This document shows positions 45,111-58,100 of a stretch of DNA of 64,000 nucleotides, in pieces. Where the stretch lies: contig NC_034420.1 in NCBI RefSeq assembly GCF_002078875.1, positions 6,013,814 to 6,077,813 of the forward strand, given 5' to 3'. Each line of letters begins with the position of its first letter. The stretch's first letter is position 1. This DNA is from Numida meleagris (lineage: Eukaryota; Chordata; Aves; Galliformes; Numididae). A model generated the notes under the pieces. It did not search any database. It worked only from the letters and a program-made list of their open reading frames with translations, and was not told the origin of the DNA. The position numbers and the translations under genes are program-made.

Positions 45111-47847
45111 ATTAACAAAAACAGAGAGCTAAAAACTTGTACTATCCCATGGCAACTGGGCCATGCACCTGAGAGAATCAGACTCAAGCGATTCAGAGCA
45201 AGAACCAGACAGAATTTAGAAGAGAGTAAAAGTGCTCTTGAGTTTGGTGCTTAACTTTCCTGAAGTTCAGTATGGTTCCCTCTCTCCTCACCCAAAGCCA
45301 AGTTCTACTTTCTGAAAGTTATCTGAATAATAATATTTTAGTGCTGTTATTCTGATATTCCCTTAGATTTTCGGTGAGATTCTTCTTCTATCAGCCTCTT
45401 AGTGCTAATTTCTTCAGTGTTAACTGTTTCTGTGCACTTCTTCCCTTCAATTTTAAAAATTAGCGTTTAACTAACCTTCCACTTTCATTCTGCATCATTC
45501 AGCTGGAATTAGCAAAAATAAAAATTCACAATTATAAAGATGTAGTAGATAGTTTAAACCAAAAATAGAAAAAAGTCATCTTTTGATGATAAATTCAGAT
45601 TTGTGTATACTTAGATTAAAAGAATAAGAGCAAATAAGTAGCAAGCATGCAAAGCTTAAATCTAGCAGAATGCAAGTAGCATCCAAGTTTAAGATAAAAA
45701 TAACATCCTTCATTGAACTATTTTATTCTCACTGCATGTGCTGCTCAACCTCTTTAGCTCATCATCTTAAAATCTACCCATGTAATCAATATATGCCAAC
45801 ACATCACAAAACAAAGCAAGCTATAAATAAAAGAGCAAGTTACACACAGGTGATTCTCAAGCTGTGGCCTATGGTTTTCTTTTTCTTACTGTAGACAGGC
45901 AATCAGTCCTCATCATTTCAAAAGGCACGCAAGATAAATTTACATTCAAAAAAAATACTGAAGCCTCAAGTTCAGATTTTAAAAAGCAAACTTAGGAAAC
46001 AGGACACCTCTCCATCTTGCTACACAAGATACAGGTAAACTGAGCAAACTCCAAATTTGTTTTCAGACCAGTTGCTTTCCTGAGCTCAGTTTAAGCACTG
46101 GACCTTCCTTATCACCACCCTCCTTTATTTTATTTCTGCAACGATCTTCTGTATTAGTATAAAGACAGTGAAAATTGAAAAAATATACCATAAATTGCAT
46201 GCAGCAGGAATAAAGTCCTTCCTGTAACAGGGGTAATGTCTGTGGCTTGGTCATTAGACTTGACTGACTCATCCTTTGCGTATAAATGCCCAGAACCAAG
46301 TTACCTGGTGATATCATATGTGTGGTCATCCTACATGAATGCAGAGGTTTCTGTGCCTGAATGAAGAGAACAGGGTAGTTATCCTACAGGCAGTCACAGC
46401 CTGTTTCAGAAGTCCAAGAATAGGAGAAACAACATTCTGCAGAAGGATACTGTGTTTATTTATTAACTGGGTATGGATGACGTATTCCAATGTCTAAAGA
46501 ATCTGACAGACCAATTCACACAATGCAAATAAAAACGCTAATAGTAATGCAACATCTGCAGGTTCAATCAGTCCTGCTTATTTGGGCAAAACTTCCCATA
46601 AAAATGACAAAATATTAATCATCTTCCATACCAGTCTATCTGTTGAAATAAATACAGAATAACTTTCATTGATCCAGCTGTCAATTTATTCTCTTCTCTC
46701 GATTGCCTTGGAATATCGTACCCTTCTCTCATACCTCAATGTATGCCCTACCAATTCAGGTTTACTCTTAGCATCCCTCTCCCCTTCTGTGGGTACCATA
46801 ATTCTGCAAGTGTCCCTCATGTTGACTGACAGGACCTCGTCTTTCTTTTGAAGAGAGTCCTAACACATCTCCAGATCTGCATTAAAAGTAGTTTACTACT
46901 ACAATTTCATCACTCTGAGCTACATGATAAGTATTCTCATCAAGTTTTTTTGATTTTTTTTTTAAATCTGCTGTTAAGCATTGGAAAAAAAAGCAGCAAA
47001 CAGCATAAGCAATTAAAACCTCTCTAGTAATAGAAAAGGTAGATGCAGCATAGGCAAGGAAGTTGCAAACCTTCAAATACTGCCCCATCAGCACACCTTG
47101 GTGCCGAGCTGGATGGACCACTTAGAGAGGAGCAGAGGCTGCTTCAGCACCTGAGCACACACAGTTTGGGGCTTCTCTGCTGACACTGCTGGCAGCAGGG
47201 TTGTTTAGAACAGATCCAGTGTTGGGTCTGCATTAAAAGTACTTTTCTTGTGCAGCTGAAGAACAGTGGGAGAGGCAATTTTCTTTGGTCTTGATAACAC
47301 TGACATCTGCCCATGAAGAACTTGACTATACTTCCACTTGCTTCCCTCAAGGCTTTTGTGCACACGTGGCCTTCACACTTAGCCTTGGAGAGTCACCTAG
47401 CTTCACAAAGCACAAGAGAAAAAACAGTAACAATTGGTTCACAGAGGAGATGGATGCTCTCAAGCTGAGGGAAGGGATTAGTCGTTACCACGATTAAAAG
47501 AAAGGGAGATGGAGGAGGATGTGTCTGTGTTTGTTGTCAGACCATATGACATGCACAGCAGCCCAATATCACATACAATTAAGATTTTCACTAGAGCATT
47601 AATTAATCACTTTAGACATCTTATCTGTCTCCCACACATCCCTGCCTCAAGTGTGTCATCATTTACACTGCATAATGATGCTAACTAAAACAACCTAGAA
47701 GCTTAATGTCCATAGGATTGTTGTTTGCCTACTCTCTGCCTCTTTCACCTACCATAGAAATAAGCCTGTTAGAACACCAAACCCTTTCCATGGCTGTGGT
47801 AGAGGCTCATCATCTGAAGACACCCAGCTAACATGCTTATCGCCAGG

Positions 47848-48117
47848 TATAAAAAGTGGCTGGAAGCAGCACAGCTGGTGATACCTGCAGCTCCTCCACA
47901 GCAGAAAGACCTTCTCATAGCATCTGCACTATGGCAGACACTCCTGGGCTGGCTTTACAGCTGGGCTTCTGTCTGCAGCCCTTGAACAACACAAAGACTT
48001 CCCAGATCTGTAGTCCAATAGACAAGAAGCATGTCTTGAGTTCTGCTGATAGAAAGGGTGGAGAAACCTGTCAATGCTTCTCCTTGCCCCTCCCTGGCTT
48101 AGTATACCTGAAATAAA
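47848..48117 (+). promoter_or_regulatory. TATA box to AATAAA module, possible LTR or short transcript
   Basis: TATAAAAA at 47848-47855 is followed by a somewhat GC-richer segment and an AATAAA polyadenylation-like signal at 48112-48117. A frame of 86 codons (47856-48116) begins just after the TATA box and ends within the AATAAA, but its Ser/Thr-rich N-terminus resembles no protein I know. The spacing would suit an LTR (TATA, start site, poly(A) signal) or a very small transcription unit. I found no TG...CA ends with a target duplication. Both motifs are common by chance in AT-rich DNA. Confidence 0.2.
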
Positions 48118-50210
48118 TTGTAAAACAATTTTCCTTTGGAAAAATGTATTTGATTTTTTTTTTTCCTTTTCCAAATAGGGACAGTATTTTCAAGCAAAAC
48201 AGAATGTTTAGTTGTGCCAATGTCAGGAATTAAAAAAAAAAAAGAGAGAGAAAAAAGTAAAAGGTAGAAACAGGAGTAGACAACTGAGGGCATTGCAAGC
48301 ATGTAACACTTCCACCATACATAAAAAAGCCTAGAAACTGGACTTCCACTCTACTCACTAAAGTAGTCTTTTTAAGTATTTTGTTCATAATTTCAAACAG
48401 GAGATTTTTTTTAAAGAAGTATTCAGTATTTTTGATTGTCAGTTAAAGCTCCTAAGCACTCCTTTGCAAATGACCTAATAGCTTTGAAACTTTCATAAAA
48501 CCCATTGTGAAGGTGATTGATAGGCAAGAACAGAGAAGATTCAGACAATCAACTTTTGTTATGGTCAGACCAGCAAGCTTTTACTTAACACCTGTAGTTG
48601 GACAAAAACTTTTTAAAACAACTTTTCAAAACAAAAGCAAAACCCAGAGATAGTTCTTCTTGAAAATTAAAGAACACGTACATGGGGTTTATAGTTTTAT
48701 TTTTGTTTTATTTCTTTTCCCCTCCACTGTGATATCAGTACTCCACATACTGAAGTGTCTGTCTACATGAATAGATAAAATGAACTGGACATTTGAGACA
48801 TGAGGTGCTCTTGAATGCCACCAGATGTTTTAGAAATCTAAACGGTCAATCTCATTTCTATTAATTACTACACAGAACAAACCAAAAAGTACATGTCATT
48901 TACTTAAGCAGCATGACTAGTAATATGTTGGTAGCATTTGCACTTTACCAAAAAAGTAATAAGGCCTGGAAAAAAAGAACAAAAAGATTCAGAGAAAAAA
49001 AAATCAGTGGGAATACGAGCTACTTCAACTAAAAGCAATTTTACTTTGAAGACAGAAGCAGACATTTTCTGGAACAACTGTCAATACTACAAAGAAGATT
49101 CCCCCCTCGCTAAAACAGTTTCTAGGACTCAGGAAAAAAAAAACTACTGTTCAGTTTTGATATTTAATAAGATTTCTCAGTAGACATTCCTCACTTAAAA
49201 AGAAAGAAGTTAAAGGAAAATGGAAGAGAGAGAACAAGCAAGTTCATTCACAACTTTGATCTTGAGTCATTTACATTTGTTGTTATCATAGAATCAGGGA
49301 GGCTGTTTTCACTGCAGGCTGTGCACTACAGTATCTCTTGCTTAGAGTTAAAGCTTCAGAAAGCCAAAGTAATTTCTTGAAACAACTCACCAAAAAGTTC
49401 TGGGGAAAAAAAAAAAAAGAAAAAAGGTCAATTCGTTTGTAACTGAAATTGACAGCAAAAGGTTTTCTGGGATACTGTTTGAATCACAACTCTTTCAAAC
49501 TCTTGCAGAACAGCCGTGTTCTGCAAACAAACTGTTAGCGAGGCATAGAGCTTATTGCAGAGCGTTACATGTCAGGGCCTCAGCCAGTTCCTAATTGAGT
49601 GCAGGGAAATAACTCGAAAGAGATGAAAGAATTCTTGGAGAACTTTCATTCTCCTTGTTCAGACCTCCTAACTTTCACGCAAGCTCCTTATGAGTCTTTA
49701 CAAACAGAAAACTGCCAGCTCATGGCTTACTCCGAAAACACTGTCTTGCTACAGCTGAGATGGCAGCAATTGTATTCCATTATATCCAAACTGTCAGTGA
49801 AAAATGCTGACTTGCAGAGTTATTCCTTTCATTTCAGTTTTGTCCTCTGATTAAGGTTCATACTGCTAGCACATAAAGCCACAACACCTGGAGATCTCAA
49901 AGAAATAGCTTATGGCTAAGTATGACACTATCTAATCAGTCACAAAATCACCCAACATAAAAAATATCATCATAAGAACCTTGGAAATTACATTTTCTTG
50001 CTAGTCTGAGTTAATGGCTACTTGATCTGCATTGGTCTGACCCTCCATTCAAATTCCATATGCTAACTTCTTATGGTTCTGAGCACCAAGAGAGGTGGTA
50101 ATGTAACCTGTCCAAGGAGATTAAGCACAACAGTAAAGGCTGAGGTAATAAACGATCTGTGAGCTGAGAGCCTGAACCTTGAGAACTATGGATCAGTGAG
50201 TTTTAGTGGG

Positions 50211-50256
50211 GAAAAAAAAAAAAAGAAAGAAAGAAAGAAAAGAAAAAGAAACAAAA
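50211..50256. repeat. A-run with (GAAA)n microsatellite
   Basis: Fourteen A residues followed by GAAA repeats and a purine-only tail, about 46 bases in total. No retro-inserted body precedes it that I recognise. Confidence 0.85.
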
Positions 50257-51675
50257 GGTGGAGGAAAAAAATAAGTGAACCAAGAGGCAAGTCTGCAACA
50301 ATCAAGTTGACAGAGTGGAAATATCTTGGTAATTAACATCAGCAAAAGAAGAATGACAAAGGTTTAGAGAACAAGGAAAAGCAACATGTAAGCAAAGCAT
50401 CTGGTACCCACAGACATAATTTCAGCTGTCCTTCTGAATGGGCTTTGGCTTCTCCCAACTCCAATCTGCTTCACAAAAACAACACAAACTGAAATATTGT
50501 GTATGCATGACACACAGTTGGTATTTTACAGGCTGATTTTCTTTTCCAAGAGCTGAAAGGGCTGAAACAGATAGCTAACTACAGCTCACACCACTTTGCC
50601 CAATTCAATTGGCCAACTGTATCTGAATATCTGTGTAGGCACCACACAGTTGAATGTCTAAACATGAATTAAAACTGTTTAATTTCTACTTAACACATTC
50701 TATCAGCTGTCTTCTTTATTCTCTGTATTCCAGTGCTGTCACTGAAATTCCTTTAAGTCACTTCTAAGTCTTTGCTGATAGCATGAGAAAAGAAAATCAT
50801 ATCTAGTAATAAAAAAGAACCTAAGTATGAGCTTCAATACAAATATAGAAATATGCCTGAACATAACTATGTACTTTAAGGAATTGAGGAATAAAAAAAA
50901 AAAAAAATCACTGGGTTGAATGTCAAATGTGCACCTTCCCTCTGCTTCCATAACAGTTATTTTGGACACATGCTCCTAACATTACAACTGGAGTAACACC
51001 TGATGGTAATCTATTTCAGAGAAGGGAAAAAAAGTCACATGAGCAGGGAAAAGCTGAACCAAGAAAGGAAAAACTAAAAAAGAAAATGAGAGACTAAAAA
51101 GAAAATCTTAGAAACTTATTGCAAGGGTAATTGGACTTTGGAACTCTGAAGAAAAATCTTAATAGCCACAGGCAAAAACTGCCAGAAGCGGCCAAACACT
51201 TGCGTGCCCTTTCCTGAAGCAGACAGCAACCAGCTGTCACCTCAACACACAGCCAGTCCCAAACAGTAGCCAGCCCAGATGGGTGACAATCTTTTTTCCC
51301 CACTGAGCTTCATGACCCATGCTAAGATCTGTTATTTAGCTAAATTATCATTCAGGTGTACTTTTCCATCTCCCTATTCTTCACAAGTGAATGTGGCATT
51401 CTGATAAATACCTTCAGTGCGTGTAAGGGAGAGCAGTGCTTCAGCTAACCCAGGACTCTATGCAAGTGGTGGGTTTTTGTGTGTGAGTAATATTTGTTCG
51501 TGGTTTTTGCCTTTTTTTTTTAGACACCCTGCAAAAGATGTTCCTGCTTGAAGCTAGATTCATCAATGAGACTTCATAGCATAAATTTCACTGCTTTTGC
51601 ATTACAGTGTAGCATGAGGCTGTAGAATAATTCTGTGGTGGACCTCAAGAGTAAAGCAGTGGAATACATGCCCTT

Positions 51676-52108
51676 CTAGACAAGGGCAACAAAGCTGGTG
51701 AGGGGTGTGGAGCGCAGATCTTACAGGGAGCAGCTGAGGGAATCAGGTTCAGCCTGGAGAAGAAGAGGCTCAGGGGAGACCTTATCACCCTCTACAACTG
51801 CCTGAAGGGAGGTGGTGGTCTGCCTCTTCTCCTTCACAATTAGCAACAGGATGAGAGGGAATGGCCTCAAGTTGTGCTAGGGGAGGCTCAGGTTGGATAT
51901 TACAAAAAATTTCTTCTCCAAAAGAATGGTCAGGCAGTGGAATGGGCTGCTCAGGGCGGTGGTGGAGTCACTGTCCCTGGAGGTGTTCAAGAACCATGTG
52001 GATGTGGCACTGAGGAATGTGGCTTAGTGGGGAAATATCAGTGGTAGGTGGACAGTAGGACTGGCTGATCTCAGGTCTTTTCCAACTTTGCTGATTCTAC
52101 GTTTCTAC
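51676..52108 (+). mobile_element. CR1 LINE 3' fragment
   Basis: Starts inside the C-terminal part of CR1 ORF2 (CAAAGCTGGTGAGGGGTGTG near 51690) and runs through CTGAAGGGAGG, GAATGGCCTCAAGTTGTGC and CACTGTCCCTGGAGGTGTTC. It then enters the 3' UTR (GACTGGCTGATC near 52060, TTTTCCAACTTTG) and ends near 52108 in degenerate CTGATTCTACG terminal repeats. It is collinear with 44650-45110 of the larger copy in the same orientation but more diverged, with frame-breaking indels (for example near 51740 and 51815). No intact frame remains, so it is an older, shorter insertion. Confidence 0.93.
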
Positions 52109-55100
52109 ACCCCAGAATGATCTAGTTATTGTCAAATATGTAATGTCTATAACCCATATAATTAGCACTAAATAATTTAAAAATTACATAATGCTTTGTC
52201 TCTAAACATCTTTAATAAATTACTACTTAGAAAGCTCTTTAACAAAACTCAAAATAGCTTTGTGGCTATAAAGAAGAGATCAGGAGGGAAGGTGCTTCTC
52301 CAAACGAAGTACATTTTTAAGCATGGTGGTAGAACGGTATTGTAAAAAGCAGCCTGGAACATCACCTCTTGTTCCATGGCTAATTAAATCATCCATTCAT
52401 ATTGCTGTCAATCTAGGAACTTCCCACTAGAATGAAAACAAAGAGAGCAAGAGACCCATGATTTAAATCCGTTTCATTAGTGCATATCTTCGGTCATAAA
52501 TTACTGTTTACCTGTCGAGTGGGTTCAGAACACTCATGAGGTGTTCTTTGAAGTTAACCTCTTGAATTTAAAGATTTTTAAACAGCTGTTGAAGGACTGT
52601 TTGATCTGAAAATCTGAGTCTTTTGAAGTTGGGAGTTAATGGAATATTATTTTTTATTCACAGTGATCAAGCAGTTAATGAGATAAAGTGATGGGAAAAC
52701 AGGCTTAATAGACTATGTGGATGCATCTCTTGCTACTTTTCCTGCTGTTTTTTGTAAGGATTAACAGGAAAGCCAGATGTAGTCAGGGCCACATGAGATT
52801 AAAACATAACGAAGAAGAAAATGTTCTTTAGTTAGGTACAGCACTGTACCAGAATCAAAGCCATTTGGGAAATGGATTCCAAATCCCTTCACCAATGCTT
52901 ACCAAACAGGCAGTTAAGCTATTAGGGATGTGGGCTGGGCTCTATTTTCATGCTAAAAAGGCTGGTCTCTGACTCAGGGATGATGAAGGAAGGAAAGGGC
53001 ATGACTTAACAAAATGATGATCCAGTACGCCTCAGCTACACATACACTCCCACCGTCTTTAATACCCCAAATCTATTTCATAATGCTCCAAACACTTCAA
53101 GGAGTGCCCTTTACACAGCAAAAATATTATTGAAATAAAGTGCTTCTGAACAGTAAAGCTAACATTAAGGATTGAGTGCTCTGAAATACAGAAACATCCT
53201 GCTCTTGTCCAAGAAGATCTTCCAGTGACATAGTCCCCTGTTACCATGAATCAGTAGCTGCTTTAATTCATATGGGATACACTGCTAGAAAAATCAAATA
53301 CAGGAATACAAGTCATGCAATTCAAGGGTATATTTTAAGCTACAGACAATAAGTCTACAAGATTAAATTTAGGTAGTGAGTTACATTTAAATATAAATAG
53401 ACTGAAATCATAAGCTTGATTTACTATGAAATCAAATAAACTCACTTGCCAGCTTTGTCCAGCCTGGCCTTCAGGAGCATTTGTCTATGTCATTTCTGCT
53501 AAGTCAGAAAAAATGGTCTAAAAATACAAAAAATGCCTTTAATTATCTATTTTAAAAGAGTAATGTATGACAAAGGATAGATAAAAGTAATATGCATTTA
53601 TACTGTGAAATTCATATCCATTCTTGCTGCTTTTACAGAAGAATATTAATACTACTTTGAGCATAAAGAATCAGTCTATGGCTACAATCCATATTTATTT
53701 GCGTTCTTCTCTAGATCACAGAGTATTCCCCTTGAAGTCATCCCGTGAAGATTATGAATCCAGTCAATACAGTCGGTGAGAAAATAAAATGTTAAAATGT
53801 AAAGAAAACTGGCCCATAAAAGAACTTGCAATCTGGCTTGATAGCTTTGTGCTCTCTACTTTAGCCTCCATAAGTCACAGTAAAATGGCAGAGGATTTCA
53901 GTCCTGCATCCTGTAAAGCTGCCACAGAGCAGTGACAGAAATGACAAATAGAAGACAAACGGGAAAAAAAAGAAAAGAAAAAATAGAAAAAACTCAGCCA
54001 CAAACAACATGCTTCCATTTATTTCCTTTAGTACATTCTGCTCTAGAGCAGAAGTGCCAAGGACACTTGTAGTTGAACTATTAGATGGCCTGAGAGAAAG
54101 TAGTGTTTGCACCGTTCTTTCATTACTGCTCACCAATATCTTACTAATTATATTTCTACTCTAGCAGATTTTCTAATGGCATAGTTACAAAACTTCAGCC
54201 CAAGACAAATTTCTACTCCTTAATATCCTTGTACAAAGTACAGAATATATTTGTTCCTAATTTTTCCAGGAGTGGAGGGGGAACACAGCTCTCCAATGCT
54301 CATCTGACAGAGCACCTCATCTCCAACAGCAGCCGATACCAGATGCAGGAAATACAAAGGGCAAAGATGCTCCCTCCTTTACTCAAGGTAAATACTAGTC
54401 TGAGCTCAGTTTTCTCCAATGACCATGATTAGCTGGAAGTGGAAAAGTGGGACTTATAACAGTAATTAGGCTATCAAATATTACCTTCACAATAAATTAT
54501 TTCAAGGTTGCTGCCTCAAGGTCCTCGGCTAGAGCACAAAACAGTCCACAGCTCCTTTGCACTGAGAATGCTAAACTGTCTGCGATGTGGCAGAGAGGCA
54601 GGAATGGGAGATAGAAAACTTCAAGTCACCCAGCCAGCACTGAAAGTCAGCAGCATTGATGGTAGTGCAGGGAGTAAGAGCAAGGAAACAAACATTTTTG
54701 TTTGTTGCTTTTATTGTTGTTGTTTTAGCAGCAAAATTCACAGTGCTATTTAGAATTACTCCTCATTTTAAAAGGAGATGTTATCTATCAACTCAAGCTA
54801 CTTGTAAGCAGAGCAGTCACATCAGAAAAGAGACCAAATTCTGTCAGTCTGATTAGAGACTCATTAAGCATTTTTTTGTCTTCTCTGATACTATTAACCT
54901 AAATCTTCAGATTTTAAAAGGGACTTTAGGTTATTCCTGCTTTGTGAGAACCTAAAACAAAAGAGTAAAAGGTTAAAAACCTGAGTTTTCCCAAAGAACA
55001 GCGGCTGTGGTGCTGTGGAGCTGGCAGCAGTGCCACCTGCCCAGCTTCTAAAGCACACTGTGACCTCCATGCTTGGTATCCAGAACCCCCAGCTTTAAGT

Positions 55101-58100
55101 TTCTTCTAGTCACCACAGACTGGGAACTTAAGGTAATGTTAATGTAAGTGGAGCAGAGGGTATGAAGACAAGCACAGTGATGTTTGTCTAATTTTGTTTT
55201 TAAAAGTTTTTAAAATTTGAGAAAAGAAAAAATACGTTATAAGTCAATTTACTGGACATGGAGTCAGTATCAGTGGAGAACATGTTAACGTGAATACTTC
55301 TATACCCACACCTCCCAAGATGAGGGTTTTGATGCCTGTGATTTTGAGGAGCTGGCAGGTTTCCATCCTAACCGGTTGGCTGCACTACCACGTATTGTGA
55401 CCGAACGGGCAAATCATGGCTCCAATGAGCACCACCATCCATGCAAGGGAAGATTTTCTGATTGGAGAATTTGTAATGTTTAAACCTATATACTCACCTC
55501 TCTGTGTGTTCAGTACTAGGTTAGTTTAAATAAGAAACTAAATAAAAAATTTAAAAAGTCTCTTTCCACTAATGCAGAAGTCAAAACTGATTTTTCACAG
55601 CTGATGCTATTTGCATTTTGCATGCTGAAACCACAAACAATGCCCATTTTCAGGAGTAGGAAACCAACTGAATAAACAGTGTGTTGGTGTTATTTCTTCA
55701 TTCGACAGTAACCCACATGCTCAATGCTTTTAACAAGTTTTCAATAGTTACTGAAAGCCAAGGTGGTCTTTTATGTGTAATCTCTTAATAACTTAAAGTC
55801 AAGTGTATCATGGATATCTGTTCCCAATGCCATAAAACAAAAGTATTGTACTTTTGATCTGGAACAAGAGAGAACTGGAACCTACATTTACAAGACTTTT
55901 AAACGGGATGACATAGAAGCCACATTAATAATCTGAATGAATTTTGTTTACACAAACAAGCTTAGTGACCTTTTTTCTTCAAAGTAAATCAGAGCATCCT
56001 AATTATTAAAGGCTTTATCACTGATAGCAAAATGAATAGTGGAGCCTTACTACCAAAGCAGCACCCTTATTTAAGTATTTCCTTGCTCATTTGTACAATG
56101 TATCTCACGTAAGACATTTTCCAAAGAACTGCGAAGCTTGGCAAATGACATACATTACACAACTCTGTGGATGTTAGCACAAGCCATGCTCACTCCATTG
56201 TTTGTGCATAGAAGGGATAACGGCTGGAAGGATCTGCTTACATCCATCCACCTTCCCCCAGGAACAAAGCCTACAGCTGGAATTACCACACGGAGTGCTA
56301 ACCAGAGTGGCTTACACTATCAATGTCTTTACAGTCATCGAAGATTCTAAAATTTATAACTGCCACGTTTCAGATTGTTTTATCACTGTAGTTTGAATTA
56401 GAAAGTTCAGTTAATAAGATATTAAAAAAAAAAAAACAAATAGAGCTGTGTTCCATGTGAAAGTTGTTGACCATTTCACACAGTAAATCTTGTGCATGCA
56501 GGCAGAAGAGCAAGAAAGCATCCAAACCCTGGCTACAAGATGAAAATATGAATCAATTGCAGAATTCAGTGTCATCAACCTAAGATCAAAATAATTCAGC
56601 ACTACATTATAACATCCACACTGCTAGAAAACACTTTGGGCACAGTTTTGTACAGTATATAAAATATAATTTTATACACTATACCCTTCAATTTAGGATA
56701 AAATATTCCATTGCACAGAAAACTAATTTGAGCCCTACATATCGCTGAAATCTCACCAAATGCTTTATTGTTTTCTGTGATACACAGACCTTGTGTGTAA
56801 AGCAACTTAACAGTTACTGAATCCCCATATAGTGTCAAAAATACTTTTTCATTCTATTACCTACCTTGGCTTCTTATTTCATCCTAATCAGATGACTTGG
56901 AAAATCCTTTTACATAGTCACCTGTATTCCCTCCTGGGAAGGAATATTTGCTTCTCTTGCAGAAGCTAATTTTCAGAAATTCAGCTGGAACTAAGCGCAG
57001 CGACAGAAGCTAGTTTTATAGAAAGAATTTCTCTCTCCTCATACAAACAAATCTCTCATTCTTTCGCATGCAAGAAGAACATACAGCTTTTTCAGAAACA
57101 AACAAACAAAAAGGAATCCATAATGATTCATGCCAATGTCAGAAGAGATAGCAGAATAACTAGCTTATATGAAGTAGCTACTCAAAAGAGAAGGATGCCT
57201 ACCATAAGCCCAGAGGATGGTTAAATACAGCGTGATGCTTTCTCATGTCCCCCTAGCCAAGAATGGAACATAACCATTTGATTTGGCCCAAACTTCAAGT
57301 CAGTACATCTTGCACACACTAGCTGCAAAAGATGCTTTCAATGCTAAGTAGTAGATAAAAAAAAAACCAAACCTGAGTTATTTTAGGTCACTGTGGACGT
57401 CAGATCCAACATTACTTCCCACAGCAACTGTCCTTCCTGCAAATTCTTCCTAGATAAGTCACAAGATTCATTTTTAAGACTGCTATTTTAAAACAACTTA
57501 TTTAGCTTTCTTTTAGCACGAGCATCACAGGACATCTTAGAGAACCTGAGCCTTAAAGATAAAAGAAACAGTCCGTAAAGTACAGAGAGGTTAGGTACTG
57601 TGATACTTAACTATTGATTACAACAAGGAGCTGGAAGCCAGCAAAGCTAGTTTGTTTCATTCCAAATGTATCACTAAAGCAATCCAATGATTTCACTTTC
57701 TTGTTCAGATTTTTAAGGCACATTTTCCTGTTCTTTCCAAATGACTTCATTAAGCTTCCACCTCTATCCTGAATTAAAACCAGCTTCCTTCAATCTGAAA
57801 GTAATAACCAGTACAAGCTGCCCAAGCTGCTTTAAGTGCCTGCAAGATCTGGTATCATACTGAACTTTGGCAACTGAGCTACACTCATGCAAGTTGTCAG
57901 TGAGAAAGGAAATGGTTGGAAGTAACACTCATGAATATGCATGCAACTAAAGCTGAATTTTGATTTGGCTGCATTCATAACCCATTTATGTTCATTTCTG
58001 TGGATGATCAGATGCTGGAGATTTATTCATGAAAACTAACTGAGCACTCAGTCACCAGAAGGGAATTCTGAGCAGCATTTTCAATGGCAAGGTCTGCCAG

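Larger units (their letters stand above)
45111..51675. other. Unique AT-rich stretch, no confirmed gene
   Basis: No gene, RNA or clear transposon can be supported. A run of A with GAAA repeats lies at 50211-50256, and smaller purine runs lie near 48231 and 49409. A segment at 47848-48117 carries a TATA-like box and an AATAAA signal 260 bases apart. A 16-base CR1-like match at 49285-49300 is too short to call. The open frames here (60 to 88 codons) show no domains. Confidence 0.5.

Noticed and set aside
49285..49300. ATCATAGAATCAGG, resembling the start of an inverted CR1 tail
   Set aside because: The match stops after about 16 bases and the TTGGAAGGGACC block does not follow.
53955..53992. 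Purine-rich A/G run as a regulatory element
   Set aside because: Simple low-complexity sequence of a kind scattered across the window.
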